A DNA stretch of 64,000 nucleotides, from positions 2,418,001 to 2,482,000 of the forward strand of contig JAHLEZ010000010.1 of the NCBI GenBank assembly GCA_020726505.1. The letters are read 5' to 3'. Shown here piece by piece: positions 39,237-51,356 of the stretch. The notes under the pieces are model-generated. The model made no database searches and had not been told where the DNA came from. It saw only the letters and a program-made list of their open reading frames with translations. Position 1 is the first letter of the stretch. Each line of letters starts with the position of its first letter. The translations under genes and the position numbers were made by a program. The stretch comes from Leptodontidium sp. MPI-SDFR-AT-0119 (taxonomy: Eukaryota > Ascomycota > Leotiomycetes > Helotiales > Leptodontidiaceae).

Positions 39237-41890
39237 GTACATAACCACAGTTGCGAGTATACACGGCAGCTAACTGCTAAGGCTATTTGTTAGATCAAGA
39301 GATTTTCCACAGGGAATCACATGGAATTAGAGTGCTCTTTCATTCGGCATTGAATTATGTTCTCTAGATTAGCGGTTCTCGCTTAAGCTCATTCACTATC
39401 GAACCTTCACTGGGGTGATGTGCAAATTCTCCTCGTAATTGTCTATTATCCATCCCCGACAGATTCTTGTAGCAATGGCGCTCATATTATCGCTCAACGG
39501 TTATCTCTTCACACAGCTCTCTTCCCCCTTTTGCAGAACCAATAATATCGTGACTTCTACAGGAACCTTGACACCAACTTCTCTCCGTCAATTTCTTTGT
39601 TAATTAGTTGCTTGGAGACTTACCCGCTCAGTCTCGGGCTGAGACTCTCGGCCTTGACAGTATTCGCCCGCGTATTATATAATAACGCTTTTGCTGATTA
39701 GATGCGGTGGTGGCGGGAGTCCTCTATCTATGTTGTAGCGGCGCTAATATAGGGTTCGAGTAGGAGCGGAATTCGCCTCTGCGGAGGTTTTTCTAATATA
39801 TGGAATCTCGTAGTTCATTGATATCCCATAAAATAACTCCCTGGTCCAAGATGGTCTATTTTAGCCAAAGACTCCTTAGGTCACAGGCGAAGATTTCTCT
39901 GCAATTAGACTGTGATTCGGATGGACAGATGCTCATACATAATTGGCAGCAGGCTTGCAAGACAAGGGGAATAGAAATGCATAGTATGAAGTTCACAGAT
40001 GACATTCGCTTCCTATGGAAAATCAAGATACCCCTTTGGAGACTGGTAAAAGCTAAATATGCAATGTTCGCAGCTACGCAACCAAAAGAACATCGGATTT
40101 CGATATGTAATAGTGAGGAAGTGGGAAGGAAAGTGAGGCCGATACAGTCTTGTAAAGTCTTCGACCAATCTTAAGTCCATGCGGAGCTATGATCGAAACA
40201 AAGAAGATAGAGAGCTCAACAGAAGAGGTGTTCTGCTCTCGAGGGGGGGGGGGGAGGTGTTGAGTTCTGTTTTCTTTTTGGTATTGTATTGTGATATGGT
40301 GTATATTGGACTTATTGTGGAGATGTGTATTCCATATTCTGTCATTTGTTGGACAGTCGTGGGAATATGTATGTATCTGAAGTTCAATCCATACAACCAT
40401 AGCTCTGATATCTATATAGTGAAAGCGAGGGGAGCGAAGAATAAGAAGAGGAGGTATCAGAGATGTCAGAGGACGAACAAGTCGAAGATGCAGCCTTGGT
40501 GTTCACGAGCGGAGGAGGACACCAAGCGTAAAATTATCTTTGCCGAGTGAGCCCTTGCACGACACGCTGCAGATGTATCACGACGATCCACACGTCGGCG
40601 GTGACGGAGATGGCATTTTTGGAGACGACAAGAGCTACAAAAAAGATATGGATAACACGCCACACACGTGCTGGGACGATCCTTTTGACCTTGGAGCTCC
40701 CGAGGTTGGCACACCTGCCGTGAGCTTTGGCGAGTTTATGAATTTGAATATACTGGACATTCACTCAGAGGGGTCTTTTTAAATTGATATATGGTTTGAT
40801 AATGATGAAGAACCTTTGATGGACACTAATCAGTTGTAAATCTACTTCTGCTTTACTATTTGTTGGCGATGGTGGTCGTTGGAGTAGCTCTGGAATATGT
40901 TTTGAAGCTTACGTATAGTATTATAATTATGATGATCGGCACTTTCTAACAGACTCACCATGTTAGACTTATATATCACCCTTATCTTCTACCAGAGTGA
41001 CTAGTAAGAGCTTTCAACACATTGAACTGTTTGGCGTGGCTGCCCTCGCTTCTCACAAATTGTGTATTATAAGCGAGTAGACTCAGCACCTACGGATCTC
41101 CAAACCATTCTATTTCTTTTAAGCCTTTGTAATGCATTAAGGTCTTCTATGTCTCGCTGTACAAGTCTCGAACACTGGGGCATTATCTTCCCGGGCTGAC
41201 AACGCCGCAGTCAAAAATGGACATGTAGCCATATTAGGTCGCCATTTTACCCTGCATTTGACCTCTCTGATGCACTAATATCACTAGATGCCGACATCTT
41301 CTTGTGTTTCTTGCACAACTCTCTTTGCATCTCTACGGAGCGAGAGCGAGCTCTCGAGACGGGCATGGTGGTGAAGCGGGATGAGAGGTGGGGTGATGCG
41401 GTGCTTTTGAACGGGCATATGAGGGTATTGGAGGGCCTGGGCGAGACTAGCGAGACTGTCTAGACTGCTAAGAATAGAGGGTTGCCTGACCTTGAGATAC
41501 CTACTGTGAGATCGTGCAACCGGGAGTGGTAGAGATTTCAAATGACCTGTTTTGTATAGGATGTACGCTGTTGAGGTTGAGGAGAAAGGGTGCTTGGGCT
41601 ATGGTATGAGGGGATGGATGAGAAAGGACTGTTCTTTAACCCAAAGAGCTCGCTGACTAGATACTGAGCACTAACTTACTATCAGAAAAACTATGAGACG
41701 GCATTGGACATATCAGAAGCCATTCTCATTCCAACGATTGTTGTTGTTCTCCAAATGGGTAGGTCTACTAGTATAATAACTCGAATCGTCTGCTCAGTGT
41801 TCCAGACCAGTCCTATCACAAGAATAACTGACAGTGCAGTGCTCAGCACACAATAGTATCTGACATCTCGAATACAGAACACAGAACTAG
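39237..41890. other. 2.65 kb gene-poor region
   Basis: No recognised gene. A possible short acidic protein could be read from ATG 40463 (MSEDEQVEDAALVF) into the frame ending at 40782 (PHTCWDDPFDLGAPEVG ... EGSF). It would need a frame change or a 105-nt intron that I cannot confirm. A G-run sits near 40244-40256. The frames at 39800-40174 and 41284-41541 look non-coding. Confidence 0.4.
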
Positions 41891-42791
41891 CTACATCAGT
41901 CGCTTCACCACTTTATCCACTACCATCTCGAGATTAATATCATCGTCGCCTCCCATTTCCGCTGGCCGAGCTGCAAAACTGATTTCTCCTAGAGTATCAT
42001 TTCTAGGAACAAAACTGTAGAGCTTGCGCCCGACCTCAAATAGTGATGCTGAAGACACCTTTTCTCCTCGCTCCGTTGCGTACAAATACATCGATCTGGA
42101 TGACTGGAACCGTTTACGGCGAGGTGTGAACGCAGCTGGGTCGGGTGCAAGGACTTTCTTGTTGAAGATATTTCCGTCATTTTGGCACACGTTGCCGCCC
42201 CCGGGGGGATTAATGCAATATTTCACCCCCTGGAAGTCTGGCCTTTCAAAGGCAATGTCAAAAGTTGTGCCAGCTGCAGTTGCAGTTGTTCTGTAGAACG
42301 CGTTTATAGCCCCTCCTTGTTCTATTGATATTGAAGTTAGCCTTTTCCATATCATTCTGTCCTTGAGGTACGTCATACGGGAATTTTCAGTTATTGGAAC
42401 GCAACGAATGTTTTGTCCCCCTCTGTCTGCCTCTCTCGTAGATGCAAATGGAAATTCGTCGCAGTTTAGCCCCTTGCCATTGTTTGGTCCGGGACCAGAA
42501 TTGCTGCACTGATTTGGGTTTGGAAGACAACCGGCAGCTCTTCTTCTGGCGGACTTGACGCTTGCAGCAGCGCTGTTATCAGACGTCAAAGTGGCTGAGA
42601 ATCTGGCTGTAGTGCAGTGTACGCCCCAGCACATGTTATTGCAAACTTCTAATTTTGGTTTCTTAGCTTCTGAGACTTTTATAACACATAGAGAAGGACA
42701 TACCTGGTATGTTTTGGCACTTGAATGTGAGAACTGGATTTTGCGAAATTACCGTAGAGGCAAGTAGAGTAATAATCAAAAAGACCTTCAT
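41891..42791 (-). CDS. Secreted NucA/NucB-type deoxyribonuclease
   Basis: Three exons (42791-42704, 42648-42379, 42321-41891) give 262 residues. Signal peptide: KVFLIITLLASTVIS. The core is the NucA/NucB signature NCDEFPFAST (Asp93-Glu94) followed by RCVPITENSQQGGAINAFYR, which forms only when the 57-nt intron 42378-42322 is removed; that intron is in frame and stop-free. In Bacillus this family degrades extracellular DNA. The fungal proteins are secreted and mostly uncharacterised. Cysteines 32, 36 and 41 near the N-terminus suggest disulphides. The C-terminal 100 residues hold no motif that I know. Nutrient scavenging or a role against host or competitor DNA are inferences. Confidence 0.87.
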
Positions 42792-44826
42792 TGTAATGAG
42801 AAGAAAAGCTGTTTATTGATGACCGCTGCAGAGGGAGGTGTTTGTTGTCTAAAAGATATTTGAAGATATCTATCCTTCTTATATCATCTTCCATCATTCG
42901 AGATACAAGTGTGTGGAAAACTCTCTCAGGGGATCAAAATAGTTGAGACATATCCTTCCCGAAAGCAGAAAACAACGAGACGTGCACTGACTCCGAACGA
43001 AGTGCCGTGGCTTAGCCTTGATATTTCATTTTTAACGTGCAGGCCGTCTCTGTGTATCCCCTTGTCTAGTGAGCTATATCTCGCTTAGCTAGCGTAGCAT
43101 AATATTATGCACAAGATGGAACTCACCTATATCAGCACCATCCATCTAGTTTCTGTTATAGTTACTTGAATTGCAGCACTTTCTTTAGAGAGGACCTCCT
43201 GTTGTTTTAAGTTTTCGCAAGATATGTCAGAATCGGTTTGATGCTTCGTAAGAGTTTTCCAGAACCCTTCTAGCAAAATGTATCACAGAGGCTTAGCCCT
43301 GATATTTGTTTTGAAGCATGCCACTCTATCACTTTGTGCACTGTCGAGGCGGTATGATTTTGGATGGCTGGCCCGAGCCTTGAGTATAGCTTGCCCAGTC
43401 AGCGTACGACTCCATGCAATACCTTGTGCTAGAGGCAGGTGAGAGAAAGACAATGGAAGAGGTGTTGATTGGAAAAATGGCCACTGCTCTGGTTATATGC
43501 ACCTAGCCTAACCTCTCTCGTGTCTGCCTTCTGTGAGTGAAGTGAATTAATGGTTGATGTAAAGTACCAAACCCAGGGCTGTATTTTGCTGTAGCAATGC
43601 CAGAGTGCTAGCAACTATTACCTATTCCCCAGATCCTATTCTCCGGAACGCGCTGCACTACCACTATCTCGAAGCCTCATCACTTTACGAATACAAAGTA
43701 CAGCATCGGATTGCTAAGAAGCTCTGTGCCTTGAAACACGAAATTCGGGGATTTAATCCCTTGGTACCCCTTTGCGAAGATAGATTAAGCTTTTCTCCGA
43801 TTCTAGCTGCCAATTGTTGTTTGAACAGGAATAAAGTTTTTGGCCCCTTGCTTTGGCAGGCGTTCGGGACCCACGGACGCGGGGTGCGTTCGAGAACATT
43901 GGGCGGATGATCCCAAGTACGTGGGGTTGGAAAGTTTAAGTTAACTACCGCTACTGAAAATGCATGAACAAGAATTTGACTTTCGCATAACAACCTTGCC
44001 TTGGGGAAAGTCCACAATAGCCAGACCTGGAGTAAGGTTCACTTGTCGAGCGGCATTCTCGATCTCCACTGGACGCCAGCTGGAAAACCTTTATCCCCTC
44101 TACTGCCAAGACGTCAAACACAAAAGTTCGCAACAACATAAGCTTCACTTTATGCCACATAAAAAGTACTTGACCTCGTATGGATTACCTTAAGTACAGA
44201 TTACAAAGCTTTTGGAAGCCTATTAAGTTGCATTAGCTGTTTTACACGGCGATCTTGGATTAATGTTTTGGAGCTGTAACCCTGGTGACAGCGGAGGGGA
44301 TAACTTCCTGTACAGTGTACATGGGGGCTGGGGTTTTTCCGAGGGGACGCCGTCGCTGCCAGAGTACTCCTGTATGATGCTCCCCCCGTAACCCCCTAAA
44401 CCCCTGCATCCACCCGAGCATCTCGCATCTCGCATCTCGCATCGAGAATATTAATCTGCCTTAGTACAAAGTATATGTATGTTTCATGCGCGAATTTTAC
44501 AAGGTATTGTCACTGAAACTAGACGAACCATAGGACATTTTAGCACCAAGTCCTTGGAAATGTACAGTAAGTCGCAGTGTGGGAAAAGCTGGTGCATATC
44601 TACTATAGTCGCGTTACTTTTGCTCGGAATCTCCATGCTGTCCCGAAACACTCGAGCGGTTGAAACAATGCGTAAAACATATCTTGGGGGTTTGAATATG
44701 CCAGGAAATGTAGACTTGGCTTGACGGCAGAGGTCGCTTCAAGATATAACTTCCTCTGTCGCACAGCAGCTTTACTATTCTGTACAGTTTTAAGTCACTC
44801 CATGCAAATATCGACCGACGATCGAA
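42792..44826. other. 2 kb gene-poor region between two divergent secreted-protein genes
   Basis: Short frames only (for example 43605-43910 and 43960-44193), without family resemblance. A triple cgcatct repeat lies at about 44421-44443. Confidence 0.5.
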
Positions 44827-45705
44827 ATGAATCTACAAGTACTTCTCACCTTCGGCGCAGTTTACCTATTGCAAGTAGGAGTAACGACAGCCCAAATATC
44901 TCAATGTGGCTCGGCCACCGCCTGCACCACCACTCTCACCTGCGATCGAGCCACAATTGATGGCGTACTACGCTTTACATGCGGTACCAACGGTGCCGTC
45001 AACTTTTCTCCGGCTGGTAACAGCCAGAACGGAAGGTTTCATGTCTTTCACAGGATTCCGCAGGATGCGTGTTATGGGGCAACCATTGGCGGAACTCAGC
45101 GCTTCTTCACAGTACCGGGCAATGGAGACTGTGAAAATTTTGTACCAAAGAGCTCGGGTGAACCTTCAGTAGTTACCTTTGGCAATGTTACGTCTCCTGG
45201 GTCTTCTCCGGGGACTCCTCCGGGGGGATCTCCTCCGGGGGGAGCTCCTCCAGGCGGATCTCCTCCAGGGGGGACTCCACCGGGCGGCTCTCCACCGGGC
45301 GGGTCTCCTCCTCAGAATCCACCATCTAAACCGCCAACCGGCGAAAATGGGCAAGGCGGCTGTTCTCGACAGCAGATCCTGTCAGGCCAGGCCACATGTG
45401 TCAGAAACGGACCGTGTTGCGCGACGCCAGGCGGCTGCCCGGTGAGCATCTCGTCCTGAGCCAACGCGGTAGCTAGAGCTAACAAGATATCTAGGACACT
45501 CAAAGGCCAGAATTTTCTGCTTCATTTGGTAGCTGTGGAGGCGGAGAGGTTTGTCAGTGTCCAGTACGTAGTTAGGCTGATGGAAGAGAAAGATCACTGC
45601 TGACACAAGATCTAGCCCATACCTTGCACCCCCTTCGCGAGTGACGGATCCTGCCCTTCAGGAAATTGTGACGAGTGTTGTGATGGCGGTGATGGATGTA
45701 GTTAG
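44827..45705 (+). CDS. Secreted protein with PPGG repeats and a Cys-rich C-terminus, unknown function
   Basis: Three exons (44827-45441, 45495-45563, 45616-45705; introns 53 and 52 nt) give 257 residues. Signal peptide: LLTFGAVYLLQVGVTTA. A globular part (about 22-122) with six cysteines comes first, then a Pro/Gly repeat (residues 123-171, units like SPPGG, APPGG, TPPGG), then a C-terminal module of about 85 residues with closely spaced cysteines (GPCC, CQC, CDECC, GDGC). The last two exons both keep phase 0 and end in the Cys-rich tail. The layout of a small domain, flexible Pro linker and knotted tail recalls secreted wall-binding or effector-like proteins, but no named domain is recognised. 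Confidence 0.82.
45208..45312 (+). repeat. Coding repeat: about seven units of Ser/Ala/Thr-Pro-Pro-Gly-Gly
   Basis: A 15-nt unit (such as tctcctccggggggc-like) is repeated in the first exon of the gene at 44827, with synonymous variation between copies. Confidence 0.85.
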
Positions 45706-45967
45706 AACACCACTCTGATCTTATCCTGGCGCATTCCTTCTCTCCTCTTTCTGCCTGCCTCTTGAAGGGGATGGTATTAAAAGAGTTGAAGAAAAGATGC
45801 GTTTAGATAAACCGAACCCAGCCTTACTATTTTTCTTTTGTTGCTATAAATGCTATGAATCTATCGCTAAATTGTCTGATTCTGATTCCATGCCTCACCC
45901 GTGCAGTACAAGTACAAAGTTCAACCCAACTTTTCTTCCGTAACTAAGTAGACTAGACTACAATAGA

Positions 45968-46794
45968 CTACAAATACGGCTGCGCGAAACTCATGGCCCC
46001 CTCTGTCCCATTAGTCCCGGCTCCAGGCCGCCACCCAATAGCCCAATCATTGCGCAGCCCATGCTGCTCGGCGACTTCTTTCTTTAACCGGTACACGCGC
46101 TCTTGTGGCGGGTCGACATTCATCAGATTTCCCGGGCCCTCTTCCCACTCTCCCGCTTCCGCAATTACGTATGCAGGCGGCCTCCAGCCATCTGAGTGCG
46201 GTTGCGGCTGCAGCTGCGGCTCTGGCTCTCGAGGGAACTCGTCATGGCCGTATGACCGCACTGGAGAGTTGGGGTCCCATGGCCAGGCGTCGATGGTTGA
46301 GTCGATGTCCTCTTGGATAGAGGAGTTGGCGATCGAGTAATCGATCTTCAGCCAGCAAATTTAGCATCCAGACCAAGGATCAACGACAAACGACAGCGAG
46401 CATTAGATTGATAACATACCCACCGTGCCGGCACGGCTTTGATCATAACACGCATACGCCAAACCAACGGCTGATCGCTACGACGCACTGTCTCCGCCTC
46501 GAACTCTTCATCTGTGACCCACTCGCCGACGTACCAAACCGCACCCGTCTCCGAAACATCCTCCCCAATCAAGAGGAAATCATCTACCACGGGATTCAGA
46601 GCCTCAAGATCTCGCCGGATTTCCTCGGCCGCTTTGCCGTAGAATTCTGGGTTATCGTGGACGGCGAGGCGAACCTGATTATCGGCGGTGGAAGCGAAGT
46701 CAGAATGCACTTTTTCGATGGTTTCGGCGGGCAGTGGGCTGGTGAGGTAAGCGTGAAGGATAGGAGCCGGACTATCTTGGCCAGAGAACCGCAT
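45968..46794 (-). CDS. Hypothetical protein, 250 residues
   Basis: Two exons (46794-46420 and 46345-45968; 74-nt intron with GTATGT and AAG) give 250 residues. The first exon begins MRFSGQDSPAPILHAYLTSP and contains DFLLIGEDVSETGAVWYVGE. The second contains DAWPWDPNSPVRSYGHDEF and ends SFAQPYL. It has no signal peptide, transmembrane segment or motif that I recognise. The acidic, Trp-bearing character and the clean splice suggest a real cytosolic protein. It lies tail to tail with the PPGG-repeat gene, 262 bp away. Confidence 0.65.
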
Positions 46795-47442
46795 TGTGGG
46801 AATTGTTTTTGGGCAGGAATTCAGACTTCAAATGCGATGTGTGGATTCTATATGAGGAGTCTGTTCGAGAGGGAGAGAGCAGTAATTTATATACATTTTG
46901 GAATAGTGGTGGGGCTCGAGGCTGGCCCAGCAGGCCGCTCTCGGCTAAGCTGAGGCGTAAAGGATACTGTACAGGGATTTGGCATGAATTTGCACGGATT
47001 TAAACTTTCATCTTGAAACATGTACTGAGACCTTCTATTTTCTCGATCTTTTCTTACAGTTGTAAAGTCTCCTGTTCAGGCATGATTTACAGCTGGTGAA
47101 AGTTATGTGCTACCAGTAGATCAATGAACCCCGCTCTTCTTAAGAAGAACCGAGAGTCCCAGCCCGTATCAAAATAGACGACCCAGCAGTCTTTGGCGAG
47201 AAAAAGACGGATAATATTTTTGACTGGCTGATGTCCTTGCCTGAGAACGAAGGCTTCAACCGGGGGAGGCATCTTCGGGTCTGATCACCATTGCCTCAGT
47301 CCTCAACGTTGAGTCCGAGAGATGGCAAATCCAAAGAATGTGCTTTTATCTTAGCATAGAAATCAGGCCCTGGATCTCCATCGGAGTCCACATTCGCTGA
47401 ATACCCCTTATTATACAAACTAGGCACACCAACAACCCCAGC
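46795..47442. other. Intergenic
   Basis: No gene recognised. The missing N-terminal half of the exonuclease-like relic would be expected here, but only broken traces such as FAEYPLLYKLGTPTTPA near 47391-47443 are seen. Confidence 0.4.
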
Positions 47443-47961
47443 GATGATAGCCTCAAGTCACCAGACACACCTAAAATCTTCCTTGACGTCCGCAACGACG
47501 CTGATGTCCTCTTCGGCATCCATCTCTGCGGCACGATGGATCTTCAGCTTTTGGAGAATTTCAAGAACCACCATCTTCAGAAGCACACAAGGTTTGTGCA
47601 CGGTCTGGCAAAATCTGTGCGAGAAGATTCACGCATGGATCCAGATGAGAAGCGAGCCAGAGAAGACTCGAAGGAGAAGGGTCGTTGTATGTTCGCTCTA
47701 GAGAGAGGGGGACAATATAGCATCTTCGATGAGAGACCGCTGATTCGGGCTGTTGTGGCCTGTTGTGTGCAAGATGTACTCTGTGCGCCGGATCTATGGT
47801 AAGTTTATAGTCAAATGTTGCCGCGTTCTTTGTTGCCGGGGCATGGTGTTGTAAACTGGCGAAGAATGATTAAGGCGGCAACAAAGATAAGAGTGAAGGA
47901 ATCCGAGAGCCCATCTTACAATCCCCATTCGCGGGAGAAAGTTCTGGTCAGAGTAGCGTAA
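47443..47961 (+). pseudogene. DEDD 3'-5' exonuclease-like protein, C-terminal part with a nonsense codon
   Basis: The frame from 47443 reads SLKSPDTPKIFLDVRNDADV, then GIHLCGTMDLQLLEN, FVHGLAKSVREDS and PLIRAVVACCVQDVLCAPDLW. A TAA stops it at 47800, but the same frame continues past the stop with VYSQMLPRSLLP, NWRRMIKAATKIRVKESESP and SYNPHSREKV to a final stop at 47961. This is the second half of the fungal 3'-5' exonuclease-domain family (KVFFDVRNDSDAL ... in intact members). Three residues seem lost before GIHL, and the first half with the catalytic Asp-Glu pair is absent. A single nonsense change in an otherwise open frame suggests fairly recent loss. Confidence 0.65.
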
Positions 47962-48553
47962 AGTATAGGGCGCATGAGCGTTGTCTACTCGCTAAGGATT
48001 AGTCTCTGCGAAATTTATCGTCTTGCTTCAGATCGTTTTTGGCAAAACTTAATCCGACGGACTATACAACCTTGACGAACTGCCTTCTCAACAACAACCG
48101 ACGCTCGGCGTCTGTCCTAAAGGTTCTCCTATCCCAAAGTCATCGCCCTTGTTTTATACCATACTTAACCCCGTTATACCTCCGTAGCATCGCTTTCACA
48201 TTCTCGTCTCACTACACCCTGGAAGTGATGAGTGGGTTAGCAACATCAACGATTCAATGCAGATAAAGTAGAGCCAGATCTAGATCCGTGTTTAACAACA
48301 ATAAAACCCATGTCGCATCCTCGCCTTCCATCCCCAGATTAGTTTTCCGCGGATCGAAGCGGAATGGACGAACTCTAGATTAAGCAGCTTGAAAATGAAA
48401 GCAGCTGAGGCGCTATTATACACTGTCAAAACTTAAAACCAGGTACGTGTCAAAAAACCAAAATCTGCAGACTCCAACACAGTCTACACAACCACAATCG
48501 TCTCTACGGTCTTCTCGCCAGAGCACACCATCTCCCACTACACAAACTAAGAG
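47962..48553. other. Intergenic
   Basis: Nothing recognised. Confidence 0.5.
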
Positions 48554-50887
48554 TCAGTAAATTAATACCAAAAAGGCTTTGAGGGAGGATGGACGAGACA
48601 CTCCCACTTCGGAAGTGTCACTGTGCATGTCCGACAAACACTTGTCCCTCTCGAAAAACCCCAAAGCCAAGAACCAGGTCCTACTCACAGCCTCCCCATC
48701 CATCAAACCTTCTACGTAAGCCGGCCCAACCAGCCTAAACCTCCCCTTCCCATCCCCCCTCAAAATAAACGGCACATCCGCATCCCGCAACACACAAACC
48801 ACATCACCGAGTTGCACCCCAGCCCTCCCAGCACCAATATACCCCTCCGTCGATTTCAACCCACACATCTGGTGCGCATGCGCTCCGAACGGCGTCTTGT
48901 TATGGAAATTAATCGCATCGGCCGGCGAAATAATGTAGCCGCACGCTGCGGCGATGTCATCGCCGGTAAGTGACTCCACGCTATTTTCGAACCCGAAGAT
49001 CTGGTTGATGATTTTGTTGAGGGCGGCTTCTTCTGACGGGGAGTGCAGTTCGGTGCGTGAGGCGATGCCGAGGTTGATGTAGGTCTCGAGGGACACGAAA
49101 AAGGTGCCGGTGCATTCCCACTGGCTAAACATGAGGCGGATGAGAATCGCTGCGTTTCTGGGGAAGTTGGCACAGGGTGTTTTGGCGACGAAGAGGCGGT
49201 CGTAGTTGTTGATGCTTACGACGTCCCTGCCTATTAAGAGCGTGCTTAGCACGGCGGCAAGCAGGGATATTCCGGTTTTGTAGGTAGGTTGGTGTTGCAA
49301 TATGAATGGCAAGATCTGCATTGTTGGGTTATTGAAAAAGAATTTCAGGAGGTCAATTCCTTTTGGGTCGTGGATTCTTTTGCATGGTGGCGAATATACC
49401 TCCCGCACCTTGTCGATATAGATACATTGAAACAATATCTCCAGGTTAAACATCTGCAGTGATGGAGTCCCCCCGCCAACGAAGTGCTTGTTAGCTTCCA
49501 TGTTCGCGACCTTGAATAAAACCCCTGCTTTGGCAACAACATCCCACTCCACAGCCCAAGATGGCATGGCACGTTGTTGACTCTGGTTGGATAATCCGGC
49601 GTAACTGAGAAATGCAGTCAACAGCTCTGTTTTTGATATTCCTTTTAGCACCAGGGCACTGGCTTCTCGATATAAACGACCAACCGAAAGCAAATCCGTA
49701 TAATCTGGTCTTATATCAACATTGCATAGTCCAAGAAGACAAAAGATCTTGTCCTTCGGTTCTTGAGCCGTTCTCCCAATTGTTTGACATAGTAAAATAC
49801 CAAGTTTTTCTCCTTCATTGTAATTGTCGACGAACCTGTATCCCGTTTTCATAAAAGCACCTGCTTTCAATCTATCGACCAAAATGCCAGCGATATCACC
49901 AATGCATTGAATGAACTTTGCCACAGCTGGTGATGGACTGCCGGAGGATGGGTCTGCGACCAGGGCTCTCGATGCCATATCCCTGGTATGATTGATGAAC
50001 TTCATCGCTGATGAAAGGGTAAAGAACGAATCGCCACACCAGATGATGCTTGTTCCCAAACAGAACTCCTGGAAAGTCCATGCACGTTTCCAGTATGGAC
50101 GATGATGGAAAATGTCCTCCAGGGCCCAGAGCAGTTCCAAGTTGTTACCTCCTCCTTTTTTAAGGCTGCGATCGATTGCATTTTCGCAGAGAGCCGTGTA
50201 CATTTCATCTGTGAGTGGACTCCGCGCATTGAAATCGGTTGACCCGATCTTGGAAACAAATTCCATAGCCAAGGTTGCATTGTGGTCTGCCAGACCCAAC
50301 CACACATTTATACAATATGCCGAGGAGTAAATTCTCGACATCATGGAAACTTGCCAGCTCTTTTCAGTCGTGTCTTCTTGGTTAATGCAGATGGCGTCAA
50401 CCCATAGTTGAAGGTCTTTAGTTTCGGCAGACATAACGTTCCGGACACGCTTTAAAGCATCTCGAAGGTTGAGGGTGGCCATGAAGGTCTGGCCCTCGAT
50501 GCATAGTGGTTCACGTTCTGTCGAGTCTCCCCACTAGACAGATGGTGGATCAGCAACATCTTGGTAGCACGATCCAAATACCCAAGGAAGACTCATATAT
50601 GGACAATCACGCTGGAATGGTTGTCTGGTTGTAGAATTACTTACAACATATGACAAAGCCCAATATTTCGGCTTATCATCTAGAGACACGATCCGAACGG
50701 TGAATTCGAGCTTATCAACTGATGATCCGACAGGACAATGAGGGCAAATGACTCGAATCTCAGATTTAGCTTTGTCGAGTCGATTGTATCGAAGATTGGA
50801 GCCTTGATTTGATATGCGTGGTAAGGCTGAGTGACATATTTTCGGGACTTCACCAGGAGGTGTGAAGTCGCACTGGCGGCTATCCAT
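48554..50887 (-). CDS. HET-domain protein (heterokaryon incompatibility)
   Basis: Exon 1 (50887-50645) and exon 2 (50533-48554), split by a 111-nt intron, give 740 residues. The splice restores the HET hallmark YWALSYVWGDSTEREPLCIE at residues about 75-94. LQLWVDAICINQED and the region around YWKRAWTFQEFCLGTSIIWC follow, the three conserved blocks of the domain. The C-terminal half carries the common ending of these proteins (GDVVCVLRDADVPFILR, FRLVGPAYVEGLMDGEA). HET proteins mediate non-self recognition and cell death after fusion of unlike strains; many copies per genome have unknown partners. The N-terminal 60 residues contain CPHCPVGSSVD. No NACHT, WD or TPR repeats follow. Confidence 0.93.
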
Positions 50888-51356
50888 CCTTGAGAGCGGA
50901 TATTCGAAGGAGTACTACTTGAATACCAGAAGGCTCGAGACGATGATCCGCGAAGAAAAGAATGAGAGAAGAGAAGGTTATGTTTGTCTTGAGTTGGGTA
51001 GCCAAGACAATAAGCGCCTAAGCAAGGCAGCTGGAACGTGGCTACACGTGACCGGGCGATCTGCAATTCGGCCCTGCACAGATTCGATTCCAGCAAGCTC
51101 ACGACTGTTGAGGAGAACTTCTCACGATCGCAATTCCTATGTGGCGATTTGCGCTAGTTACTCAAAGAATGGGAGGACTCCCCGTTTCTTGTAAAATACA
51201 CTCATGCGCGTAGAGCCCACCTTCCCAGAGTCCGAGTCGACTTTGTTGTTTTGAAGTATCAAGCGACCGCCTTGTAAACTTCCTTTTGATTTGGGTATTT
51301 CGCAATGCTACAGTATTTAAAGTCGCAAGTTATGTCCGGATAGATTCTGAACATTC
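50888..51356. other. Intergenic
   Basis: Promoter side of the HET gene; nothing else recognised. Confidence 0.5.

Noticed and set aside
39800..40550. Overlapping frames of 124 and 123 codons
   Set aside because: No family features, no convincing splice, and they pass through a G-run.
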